Source: Mycobacterium barrassiae
Lineage (GTDB): Bacteria > Actinomycetota > Actinomycetes > Mycobacteriales > Mycobacteriaceae
NCBI RefSeq assembly: GCF_025822765.1
Contig: NZ_JACKUK010000042.1
Span: 1 to 64,000, forward strand
Direction of reading: 5' to 3'
Length of the DNA: 64,000 nucleotides
In this document: piece after piece, positions 44,064 through 51,349 of the stretch
Numbering within the stretch: the stretch's first letter is position 1
How the letters are laid out: every line of letters starts with the position of its first letter
Made by a program: the position numbers and the translations under genes
The notes under the pieces: generated by a model
Told to the model about the DNA's origin: nothing
What the model saw: only the letters and a program-made list of their open reading frames with translations
Databases searched by the model: none

Positions 44064-45241
44064 GACTTGGCCGCCGGCTTCTCAGAGCTGACCACCCACA
44101 TCGAGAAGTACTGCGAGCCACCGCCGTACGCGTGCCCCAGCGCCTTACGAGCTCCCTCGACCTGATGCTCACCCGCCTTACCCATCACCTGGATCGCGGA
44201 CTCGGCGAACCGGATCATGCCCGATGCGCCAATGGGATTGCTCGACAGCACGCCGCCGGACGGGTTGAACGGGATACGCCCGCCAATCGCCGTCTCGCCA
44301 GCTTCGGTGAGCTTCCAGCCCTCGCCCTCCTTGGCGAAGCCAAGATTCTCCAGCCACATCGGCTCGAACCACGAGAACGGCACGTAGACCTCAGCGACGT
44401 CGATCTCATCGATCGGTGAGGTGATGCCCGCATCGCGCCACAGTGCCGCCGCGGCGTCCCGGCCCGCCTGTGGGTTCACCTGATCGCGGCCGGAGTAGGC
44501 CAGCGGTTCGGTGCGCAGCGCGGTGGCGTGTATCCACGCGACGGGATGCCCCTCGGCCACGCGGGTGTCGGCGATCTCTTCGTTGCCGATCACCATGGCG
44601 CAGGCACCGTCGGAGGAGGGGCAGGTCTCGTCGAAACGAATGGGGTCCCACAGCATCTGCGACTGCATCACCTTCTCCAGCGTGATGTCGGGCTGATGCA
44701 GGTGGGCCAACGGGTTCTTCGCGCCGTTGAGCCGGTCCTTGACCGCGACCATGGCGCCGATGTGCGTCGGTGCGCCCGAGCGCCGGATGTAAGACCGGAC
44801 GTGCGGGGCGAAATACCCGCCGGCGCCGGCACCGACCGGTTTGGTGAACGGTACCGGGATACTCAACGCCCACATGGCGTTCGACTCGGACTGCTTTTCC
44901 CAGGCCATCGTCAGCACACGCTTGTACTTGCCGGACTGGACGAGGCTGGCCGCCACGATCGCGGTCGACCCACCCACCGAGCCCGCGGTGTGTACCCGGA
45001 TCAGCGGCTTGTCGGTGGCGCCCATGGCATCGGCCATGAAGAGTTCGGGCATCATGACGCCCTCGAAGAAGTCAGGCGCCTTGCCGACCACCACGGCCTC
45101 GATGTCGTCGAACGTCGAGCCCGAGTCCGCGAGCGCCTTGTCGATGGCCTCGCGAACCAGGCCGTTCATCGAGACGTCCTTGCGCTTGGCGACGTACTTC
45201 GTCTGCCCGGTGCCGAGCACCGCCGCGTTCTGACCTGCCAT
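44060..45241 (-). CDS. ltp3: Ltp3, thiolase-fold lipid carrier protein
   Basis: A 393-residue thiolase-superfamily protein matching Rv3523 (Ltp3, 394 residues). Thiolase-like marks: AVLGTGQTKYVAKRKDVSMNGLVREA, HTAGSVGGSTAIVAASLVQSGKYKRVLTM in place of the usual nucleophile loop (no Cys), and a C-terminal GGVLSSNPIGASGMIRFAE. As with Ltp2, a DUF35 partner is encoded nearby (46332), suggesting an Ltp3/Ltp4-DUF35 assembly acting as an aldolase or thiolase on a steroid CoA ester. One-base overlap with ltp4 (TGATG). Confidence 0.88.
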   Translation of the reverse strand: MAGQNAAVLGTGQTKYVAKRKDVSMNGLVREAIDKALADSGSTFDDIEAVVVGKAPDFFEGVMMPELFMADAMGATDKPLIRVHTAGSVGGSTAIVAASLVQSGKYKRVLTMAWEKQSESNAMWALSIPVPFTKPVGAGAGGYFAPHVRSYIRRSGAPTHIGAMVAVKDRLNGAKNPLAHLHQPDITLEKVMQSQMLWDPIRFDETCPSSDGACAMVIGNEEIADTRVAEGHPVAWIHATALRTEPLAYSGRDQVNPQAGRDAAAALWRDAGITSPIDEIDVAEVYVPFSWFEPMWLENLGFAKEGEGWKLTEAGETAIGGRIPFNPSGGVLSSNPIGASGMIRFAESAIQVMGKAGEHQVEGARKALGHAYGGGSQYFSMWVVSSEKPAAKS

Positions 45242-46320
45242 CAGTTTCCGCTCCTCTTGGGATCCCCATCGAGAACCGCGACCAGATTCTGTTGCAGCGC
45301 AGCACCACTGGTGGCATGCGCCAGCACCCGCTGCGCGGAACCGTCGAAGATGTGCCGGGCCGCAAAGCCGATGCGCTCCAAGCCCGCCGAGAACATCGGG
45401 TTGGCGGCCAGCGCGCCGCCGGACGGGTTGATCTTCGTCGAGTCACCAAGACCGATGGCCTCGGTGAGGATCAGATGTTGGTGGGTGAACGGTGCGTGGA
45501 GTTCGGCGACATCGATCGACCCGGGGTCGCCACCCGTGGCGGCCTTGGCCGACGCCGCGGTGGATGCCGAGGTGGTCAGGTCGCGGGCGCCAAGCACCGG
45601 AGTCTCGATGCGATGCTCGAGACCGGTGATCCACGCGGGACGCTCCCGCAGCTCGCGCGCGCGGTCACCCGCGGCCAGCACAATTGCCGACGCGCCGTCG
45701 GTGATCGGCGCAATGTCGTGGCGCCGCAACGGATCCGCGAAATACGGGCGGGCGAGCAGCTCATCGATGCTCTTCCCAGGTTTCTCCGAGTCCGTGCGCT
45801 CCGCGACGGCGAAGGAGTCCAGCGCCACCTGGGCCATCTGCTCGGCGGTCCACTTACCCGCGTCCAGGCCGAGCCGGGCCTGCAGGCCTGCGGTCGACAC
45901 GGAATCGGGGACCAGCGGCGCCATGGTGTACGGGTCGGTCTGCATCGCCAGGATGCGACGCAGCACACCTGCACTGGACTTACCGAAGCCGTAGACGAGT
46001 GCGGTGTCCACCGAGCCGGTCAGGATCTTGATGTAGGCCTCGTACAGCGCCCACGCCGCGTCCATCTCCACGTGCGATTCGTTGATCGGCGGGACCGCAC
46101 CAATCGAGTCGATCGCCGACAGGAACGAGAATGCGCGTCCGGCAAGGTAATCCGAGGAACCCGAACACCAGAACCCGATGTCGGTCTGCTTGATGCCCAG
46201 CTCCTCGTAGAGCTCGGCGAAGCACGGCATCAACATCTCGACGCCATTGGTGGTGCCTTCGGTGCGGCGCACATGCGGAGCATGCGCGAAGCCGACGACG
46301 GCAACGTCACGAGAAGTCAT
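45241..46320 (-). CDS. ltp4: Ltp4, thiolase-fold lipid carrier protein
   Basis: A 359-residue thiolase-like protein matching Rv3522 (Ltp4). It contains VAVVGFAHAPHVRRTEGTTNGVEML, the SSDYLAGRAFSFLSAIDSIG region and the C-terminal NPSGGALAANPMFSAGLERIGFAA. It lies between the DUF35 gene (11 bp away) and ltp3 (1-bp overlap). Ltp3 and Ltp4 are shortened relative to degradative thiolases, and the pair probably works with the double-DUF35 protein. Biochemical step not established to my knowledge. Confidence 0.88.
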   Translation of the reverse strand: MTSRDVAVVGFAHAPHVRRTEGTTNGVEMLMPCFAELYEELGIKQTDIGFWCSGSSDYLAGRAFSFLSAIDSIGAVPPINESHVEMDAAWALYEAYIKILTGSVDTALVYGFGKSSAGVLRRILAMQTDPYTMAPLVPDSVSTAGLQARLGLDAGKWTAEQMAQVALDSFAVAERTDSEKPGKSIDELLARPYFADPLRRHDIAPITDGASAIVLAAGDRARELRERPAWITGLEHRIETPVLGARDLTTSASTAASAKAATGGDPGSIDVAELHAPFTHQHLILTEAIGLGDSTKINPSGGALAANPMFSAGLERIGFAARHIFDGSAQRVLAHATSGAALQQNLVAVLDGDPKRSGN

Positions 46321-46331
46321 GTGGGCAGCCC

Positions 46332-47324
46332 TTACTGGTGGTGCTTGTAGGTTTCGTAGTCGGCGTCGGGTTCACCCGTCGGCCGGAAGTAGTCGATGTT
46401 GTCGATGCCGAGCCCCCACTCCTCGCGGGGCTTCCACACCGCCTCGACCCGCATGCCCATCCGCACGTCGGCGGCGTCCACTTCGGTGACGAGATGCAGG
46501 AACGGGATGTCCGCGCCGTCGAGCAATATGTATGCGGCGACGTACGGCGGCTTGATGCGCTGGCCCGCGAAGGGGATGTTGATGATCGCGAACGTCGTCA
46601 CCGTGCCCTTGTCGGGAAGCTCGACGAACTGGTCCAGCTGCTTGCCCGTCGCCGGATCGGCCTCGCGCGCAGGGAAATAGACCTTCCCATCCTTGCCGGT
46701 GCGGGCGCCGAGCAGCTTGCCCTCCTCGAGGGCACGCAGGAACGCGCTCTCGGGAAGCGATGCGCTGTGCTGGATTTCGATCGACGTGGGAACGACGAGC
46801 ATCGTCACCGGGTCCCGGTCGTCGGCCACATCGGGAACATCCTCGGGCTGGTCACCAAGCGCGAAATAGGCGATGTCGGTGATCGCACCGACGGGCTCGT
46901 CGACCCAGTGCGCATGCACCCGGGCGCCGGTGCTGATCTGATCGGCCGAGCCGGCGTCGACAGCATGGAGCATCGGCGTGTCGGCGCCGTCGAGCTTCAC
47001 CAGCGCCCACGCGAACGGGCGGTCCAGCGGCTGACCTTCGAGCGGCTCCGGCTGCCAGGTCCAAGACACCACCGTTCCGACGCTGCTCACCGGTACGATC
47101 TCGGTCAATTCCTCATAGGTGACCGGGTCGTACTCGGCAGGGGGCACCAGCACCCGACCGTCCGAACCGCGCACGCCGACGATGCGTCGCTCGCGCAGCG
47201 CAGTGAAGAACTGGGACAGGAGTGGACCGACTGAACGGGTGTAGTCGAATGAAAGTCTCAACGGTGCCGAAAGTGGCGGCTCATGCTGATCGATCTGCAC
47301 CGGGCTGCTTTGGCTGGTGGTCAC
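46332..47324 (-). CDS. Double DUF35/OB-fold acyl-CoA-associated protein (Rv3521-like)
   Basis: A 330-residue protein with two DUF35 modules in tandem. The first (about 15-150) includes FFTALRERRIVGVRGSDGRVLVPPAEYDP, and the second (about 180-325) repeats the pattern as FLRALEEGKLLGARTGKDGKVYFPAREADP. Each ends in an OB-fold segment (WALVKLDGADTPMLHAV and AYILLDGADIPFLHLV). DUF35 domains pair with thiolase-like partners, so Ltp3/Ltp4 are the natural partners. The GTG at 47324 lies 9 bp from the KstR box; upstream ATG codons would run through the box. Confidence 0.85.
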   Translation of the reverse strand: MTTSQSSPVQIDQHEPPLSAPLRLSFDYTRSVGPLLSQFFTALRERRIVGVRGSDGRVLVPPAEYDPVTYEELTEIVPVSSVGTVVSWTWQPEPLEGQPLDRPFAWALVKLDGADTPMLHAVDAGSADQISTGARVHAHWVDEPVGAITDIAYFALGDQPEDVPDVADDRDPVTMLVVPTSIEIQHSASLPESAFLRALEEGKLLGARTGKDGKVYFPAREADPATGKQLDQFVELPDKGTVTTFAIINIPFAGQRIKPPYVAAYILLDGADIPFLHLVTEVDAADVRMGMRVEAVWKPREEWGLGIDNIDYFRPTGEPDADYETYKHHQ

Positions 47325-47333
47325 GGCATCGAG

Positions 47334-47347
47334 TAGAACAGGTTCTA
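47334..47347. promoter_or_regulatory. KstR box, DUF35-ltp4-ltp3 / LLM divergent promoter
   Basis: TAGAACAGGTTCTA matches TnnAACnnGTTnnA in the 58-bp gap between the DUF35 gene (minus, 47324) and an LLM oxidoreductase gene (plus, 47383). One box can control both operons. Confidence 0.92.
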
Positions 47348-47382
47348 AGAATGGTTTCAACCACGGGTCGGAAGGCGATCTA

Positions 47383-48414
47383 ATGAAGCTGGGACTTCAG
47401 CTGGGATATTGGGGCGCCAAGCCGCCCACCAACGACGCGGAATTGGTCGCCGCGGCCGAGGAGGCCGGGTTCGACACCGTGTTCACCGCCGAGGCCTGGG
47501 GCTCCGACGCCTTCACGCCACTGGCCTGGTGGGGCCGGGAAACGACGAGGATGCGGCTGGGCACGTCGGTCGTCCAGCTGTCGGCCAGGACGCCGACGGC
47601 ATGCGCGATGGCGGCGCTGACGCTCGACCACCTCTCCGGCGGCAGGCACATCCTCGGGCTGGGAGTGTCCGGACCGCAGGTGGTCGAGGGTTGGTACGGC
47701 CAGAAGTTCCCGAAGCCACTGGCCCGCACCCGTGAGTACATCGACATCCTGCGCCAGGTGTGGGCCCGCGAGGCCCCGGTGCGCAGCGACGGCCCGCACT
47801 ACCCGTTGCCGTTGACCGGTGAGGGCACCACGGGGCTGGGCAAGAACCTCAAGCCGATCACCCACCCGTTGCGGGCGGACATCCCGGTGATGCTGGGCGC
47901 CGAAGGGCCGAAGAACGTCGCACTGGCCGCCGAGATCTGCGACGGCTGGCTGCCCATCTTCTACTCGCCGCGGATCGCGGGCATGTACAACGAGTGGCTG
48001 GACGAGGGCTTTGCGCGGCCGGGGGCCCGGCACACCCGGGAGACCTTCGAGATCTGCGCGACGGCTCAGGTCGTCGTCACCGACGACCGTCCGGCGGTGA
48101 TGGAGCTGATGAAGCCGCACCTGGCGCTCTACATGGGCGGAATGGGCGCCGAGGACACCAACTTCCACGCCGACGTCTACCGCCGGATGGGCTACGCCGA
48201 GGTGGTGGACGACGTCACCAAGCTGTTCCGCAGTGACCGCAAGGACGAGGCTGCCAAGATCATCCCCGACGAGCTGGTCGACGACTCCGCGATCGTTGGC
48301 GACCTCGGCTACGTGCAGGAACAGATCAAGGCGTGGGAGGCCTCGGGCGTCACCATGATGGTCGTCGGTGCCCGGTCCGTCGAGCAGATCCGGGATCTCG
48401 CTGCGCTGGTGTGA
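47383..48414 (+). CDS. LLM-class F420-dependent oxidoreductase (Rv3520c-like)
   Basis: A 343-residue LLM-fold enzyme matching Rv3520c. It begins MKLGLQLGYWGAKPP and has TVFTAEAWGSDAFTPLAWWG, GLGVSGPQVVEGWYGQKFPKPLARTREYI and PVMLGAEGPKNVALAAEICDGWLPIFYSP, all typical of F420-dependent dehydrogenases of this branch. The ATG at 47383 follows GAAGGCGATCT, and the longer frame from 47317 would span the KstR box. KstR control points to a steroid-related redox step; the substrate is not known. Confidence 0.87.
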   Translation: MKLGLQLGYWGAKPPTNDAELVAAAEEAGFDTVFTAEAWGSDAFTPLAWWGRETTRMRLGTSVVQLSARTPTACAMAALTLDHLSGGRHILGLGVSGPQVVEGWYGQKFPKPLARTREYIDILRQVWAREAPVRSDGPHYPLPLTGEGTTGLGKNLKPITHPLRADIPVMLGAEGPKNVALAAEICDGWLPIFYSPRIAGMYNEWLDEGFARPGARHTRETFEICATAQVVVTDDRPAVMELMKPHLALYMGGMGAEDTNFHADVYRRMGYAEVVDDVTKLFRSDRKDEAAKIIPDELVDDSAIVGDLGYVQEQIKAWEASGVTMMVVGARSVEQIRDLAALV

Positions 48415-48445
48415 AACTCGGGTAGACACTTCCTTGCTACTTGTC

Positions 48446-48459
48446 TAGTCCGCGTTCTA
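48446..48459. promoter_or_regulatory. Degenerate KstR-like site before Rv3519-like gene
   Basis: TAGTCCGCGTTCTA keeps the right half (GTTCTA) and flanking TAG of a KstR box, but AAC in the left half is TCC. Its last TA begins -10 TAGATT (48458-48463), and the ATG at 48470 is 7 bases further, the same leaderless geometry as at perfect boxes. Affinity is probably reduced; KstR binding is uncertain. Confidence 0.55.
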
Positions 48460-48469
48460 GATTGACCCG

Positions 48470-49189
48470 ATGACTGCTTCGCAGTACACGATCGCCGGCA
48501 CGGTGCTCACCATGCCGGTACGGGTTCGCAAAGCGACCCAGCACATGGCGATGTTCTCCGTCGACGCCGACGCGGCGCAGGCGATGATCGACTACAGCGG
48601 ACTGACGGTCTGCCGGTACCGGCAGAACCGCGCGATCGTCGTTCTGATGCTGATGCGTTACATCGACACCGATCTCGGCGAATACTACGAGTACGGGACC
48701 AACGTGATGGTCAACCCGCCGGGATCGGACGCCAAGGGTCTCCGCGCCCTGCAGTCGGCCGGAGCGTTCGTCCATCACCTGCCCGTCGATCAGCCGTTCA
48801 CTCTCGAGGCGGGGTGCACGATCTGGGGCTACCCGAAGGTGATGGCGGATTTCACGATTCGCGATGGCAACTCCTACTCGTTCGACGTCACCATCGACGG
48901 CCAGTTCGCCGTCGGCATGGACTTCAAGCCCGGACTGCGGGTGCCGTCGGCGTTCACGTCCCGCCCGCAGTCGCACCCCACCTACTCGTACCGCGACGGC
49001 GTGCGCCGTCAGACCCTCGGCGAGATGGCGATGACCGATGTGCGTTACCGCCCGGGTGGTGCGACCGTCCGGCTCGGCGAACATCCCTACGCGAAAGAAC
49101 TCGCCTCGCTGGGTTTCCCCAAACGTGCGTTGGTCTCCAGTTCGGCTGGCAACGTGGAGATGTCGTTCGCAGACGCGCAGGAGGTGTGA
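48470..49189 (+). CDS. Acetoacetate-decarboxylase-family protein (Rv3519-like)
   Basis: A 239-residue protein with the acetoacetate decarboxylase fold, matching the Rv3519 product. Supporting stretches: DTDLGEYYEYGTNVMV, AGCTIWGYPKVMADF and the C-terminal LASLGFPKRALVSSSAGNVEMSF. The Schiff-base Lys of true decarboxylases is not obvious at its usual place (the WGYPKVMAD segment supplies one candidate), so the activity is open. Predicted leaderless start. It ends 1 bp before cyp142 and is surely co-transcribed with it. Confidence 0.8.
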   Translation: MTASQYTIAGTVLTMPVRVRKATQHMAMFSVDADAAQAMIDYSGLTVCRYRQNRAIVVLMLMRYIDTDLGEYYEYGTNVMVNPPGSDAKGLRALQSAGAFVHHLPVDQPFTLEAGCTIWGYPKVMADFTIRDGNSYSFDVTIDGQFAVGMDFKPGLRVPSAFTSRPQSHPTYSYRDGVRRQTLGEMAMTDVRYRPGGATVRLGEHPYAKELASLGFPKRALVSSSAGNVEMSFADAQEV

Positions 49190-49190
49190 C

Positions 49191-50396
49191 ATGGCAGCAC
49201 CAACATCGACGAAGCCGGATGTCGATCTGACCGACGGTGCCTTCTACGCCGGTGACTCACGGTCGGTCTACAAGTGGATGCGCGAGCACGAACCCGTCTT
49301 TCGCGACCGCAACGGATTGGCCGCCGCCGCAACGTATGCCGCGGTGATCGAGGCCGAGCGCCAGCCGGAGTTGTTCTCCAACGCCGGCGGTATCCGGCCC
49401 GATCAGCCGGGCGTCGAGATGATGATCGAGATGGACGATCCGCAGCATCTGTTGCGGCGCAAACTCGTCAACTCAGGCTTCACCCGTAAGCGGGTCAAAG
49501 ACCTCGAGGGGTCGATCGAGCACCTGTGCGACACGCTGATCGACGCGGTCTGCGAACGCGGCGAATGCGATTTCGTCTGGGACCTCTCAGCTCCGCTGCC
49601 GATGGCGGTCATCGGCGACATGCTCGGCGTGCGTCCGGAAGAGCGCGAGATGTTCCTCAAGTGGTCCGACGACCTCGTCAGCTCGTTGAGCAGCACCGCG
49701 GCCGAAGCGGACATCCAGGTCACGATGGATGCGTTCGCGACCTACAGCAATTACATGATGGGCATGATCGAGGCCCGCAAGAAGGAGCCGACCGACGATC
49801 TGGTCAGCGTCCTCGTGCACGCCGAGGTCGAGGGGTCCAAGCTGGAGGACCACCAGATCGTCACCGAGGTGCTCCTGCTGCTGATCGGCGGCGACGAGAC
49901 CACCCGTCACACGCTGTCGGGTGGGACCCGTCAGCTGCTACTCCACCCGGAGGCGCACCGGCGGCTGATCAACGATCTCGACCTGCTGCCTAATGCGATC
50001 GAAGAGATGCTGCGGTGGACGGCGCCGGTGAAGAACATGGCGCGAACCATCACCCGCGACACCGAGTTTCACGGCGCCTCCCTCAAAGAGGGCGAGAAGA
50101 TGATCCTGCTCTTCGAGTCGGCCAACTTCGACGAGAAGGTGTTCGAGAACCCCGAAGAGTTCAACATCGACCGCCATCCGAACAACCACCTCGCGTTCGG
50201 CTTCGGCACCCACTTCTGCCTGGGCAACCAGCTCGCCCGCCTCGAGCTTTCGATCATGCAGACGAAGCTGCTGCAGCGGCTGCCGGATCTGCGGCTGGCC
50301 TCCGACGAGGAGCTTCCGCTCCGGCCGGCCAACTTCGTCAGCGGCCTCGAGAAGATGCCGGTGAAGTTCACGCCCACCAAACCCGTCCTGCGGTAA
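49191..50396 (+). CDS. cyp142: Cyp142, cholesterol/cholestenone C26-C27 monooxygenase
   Basis: A 401-residue cytochrome P450 matching CYP142 (Rv3518c), which can substitute for Cyp125 in terminal side-chain oxidation with opposite stereochemistry. The haem-ligand Cys343 lies in FGFGTHFCLGNQLARLE. The I-helix oxygen motif is GGDETTRHTLSGG, and the ExxR pair is in IEEMLRWTAPV. The ATG at 49191 lies directly behind the Rv3519-like gene and a GGAGGTGTGAC site. A strong hairpin follows the stop. Presence of both P450s suggests full redundancy at the first side-chain step. Confidence 0.94.
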   Translation: MAAPTSTKPDVDLTDGAFYAGDSRSVYKWMREHEPVFRDRNGLAAAATYAAVIEAERQPELFSNAGGIRPDQPGVEMMIEMDDPQHLLRRKLVNSGFTRKRVKDLEGSIEHLCDTLIDAVCERGECDFVWDLSAPLPMAVIGDMLGVRPEEREMFLKWSDDLVSSLSSTAAEADIQVTMDAFATYSNYMMGMIEARKKEPTDDLVSVLVHAEVEGSKLEDHQIVTEVLLLLIGGDETTRHTLSGGTRQLLLHPEAHRRLINDLDLLPNAIEEMLRWTAPVKNMARTITRDTEFHGASLKEGEKMILLFESANFDEKVFENPEEFNIDRHPNNHLAFGFGTHFCLGNQLARLELSIMQTKLLQRLPDLRLASDEELPLRPANFVSGLEKMPVKFTPTKPVLR

Positions 50397-50458
50397 CGCG
50401 AGCAGACGCAAAACCCCCCAAAATCAGTCCAAATTGGGGGGTTTCGCGTCTGCTCGCG
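50397..50458. terminator. GAGCAGACGC-type terminator hairpin, copy 2
   Basis: Two 25-base arms, 50397-50421 and 50434-50458, pair at 24 of 25 positions with a 12-base loop. The inner part pairs cccccc with gggggg and the outer part cgcgagcagacgc with gcgtctgctcgcg. It sits between the convergent ends of cyp142 and echA19 and shares its outer arms with the hairpin at 38011. Confidence 0.9.
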
Positions 50459-50468
50459 GGAGCCGCGG

Positions 50469-51278
50469 TTACTTCATTTTGAAGTTCGGCGCGCGCTTCT
50501 CCTTGAACGCCAGCGGGCCCTCCTTGGCGTCGTCGGACAGGAACACCTCGATGCCGATCTTCGTGTCGATCTTGAAGGCTTCGTTCTCGTGCATGCCCTC
50601 GGTCTCGCGGATCGTCTTCAAGATGGCCTGAACGGCAAGTGGCCCGTTGTTGTTGATCACCTCGGCGATCTCCAACGCCTTCTCCAGCGCGGTGCCGTCC
50701 GGCACGACATAGCCGATGAGTCCCATCTCCTTGGCCTCGGCGGCGGTGAGGTGACGTCCGGTCAGCAGGATGTCGCACGCGAGCGTGTAGGGGATCTGGC
50801 GGACCAGTCGCACCGCCGAGCCGCCCATCGGGTACAGGCTCCACTTGGCCTCCGACACCCCGAATTTGGCGCTTTCGCCCGCGATGCGGATGTCGGTGCC
50901 CTGCAGGATCTCGGTGCCACCGGCGATGGCCGGGCCCTCGACGGCGGCGATCAACGGCTTGGTGAGCCTGCGGCCCTTGAGTAGCGCGTCGATGCGCGAC
51001 GGGTCGTAGCTGCCGTCCTTGAAGGAGTCGCCCGGCGGCTTGGCCGTCGCGGCCTTGAGGTCCATGCCGGCACAGAAGTAGCCGCCCGCGCCCGTCAGGA
51101 TGCAGGAGCGGATTTCGGGATCGTTGTCGACGCGGTCCCACGCCTCGACCATGATCGAGAGCATTTCGGTGGACAACGCATTGCGCGCTTCCGGCCGGTT
51201 CAGCGTCAGGATCAGGGTGTGTCCGCGCTGCTCAATGAGGGCGTCGGGCCCTTTTGCCGGTTTTTCTTCGTCGCTCAC
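50469..51278 (-). CDS. echA19: EchA19, steroid enoyl-CoA hydratase
   Basis: A 269-residue crotonase-family enoyl-CoA hydratase matching Rv3516, which hydrates 3-oxo-chol-4,22-diene-24-oyl-CoA in the side-chain pathway. Oxyanion-hole loops: [15 protein letters not shown] (about residues 63-77) and [17 protein letters not shown]. The catalytic Glu region reads [19 protein letters not shown]. The GTG at 51278 has GGAAGGCGG upstream. Divergent from fadD19 across a KstR box. The M. tuberculosis neighbour Rv3517 is missing: a terminator and cyp142 follow directly. Confidence 0.93.
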   Translation of the reverse strand: MSDEEKPAKGPDALIEQRGHTLILTLNRPEARNALSTEMLSIMVEAWDRVDNDPEIRSCILTGAGGYFCAGMDLKAATAKPPGDSFKDGSYDPSRIDALLKGRRLTKPLIAAVEGPAIAGGTEILQGTDIRIAGESAKFGVSEAKWSLYPMGGSAVRLVRQIPYTLACDILLTGRHLTAAEAKEMGLIGYVVPDGTALEKALEIAEVINNNGPLAVQAILKTIRETEGMHENEAFKIDTKIGIEVFLSDDAKEGPLAFKEKRAPNFKMK

Positions 51279-51324
51279 GAACTAGTCCGCCTTCCAGCGT
51301 CGATGCCACAGACTTGTCTCGAAA

Positions 51325-51338
51325 TGTAACACGTTCTA
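51325..51338. promoter_or_regulatory. KstR box, echA19 / fadD19 divergent promoter
   Basis: TGTAACACGTTCTA matches the KstR consensus. Its last TA begins TAGTTT (51337-51342), and the fadD19 GTG at 51350 follows 8 bases later, predicting leaderless fadD19 mRNA. The echA19 start at 51278 lies 46 bp to the other side. Confidence 0.93.
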
Positions 51339-51349
51339 GTTTAGGTCTC

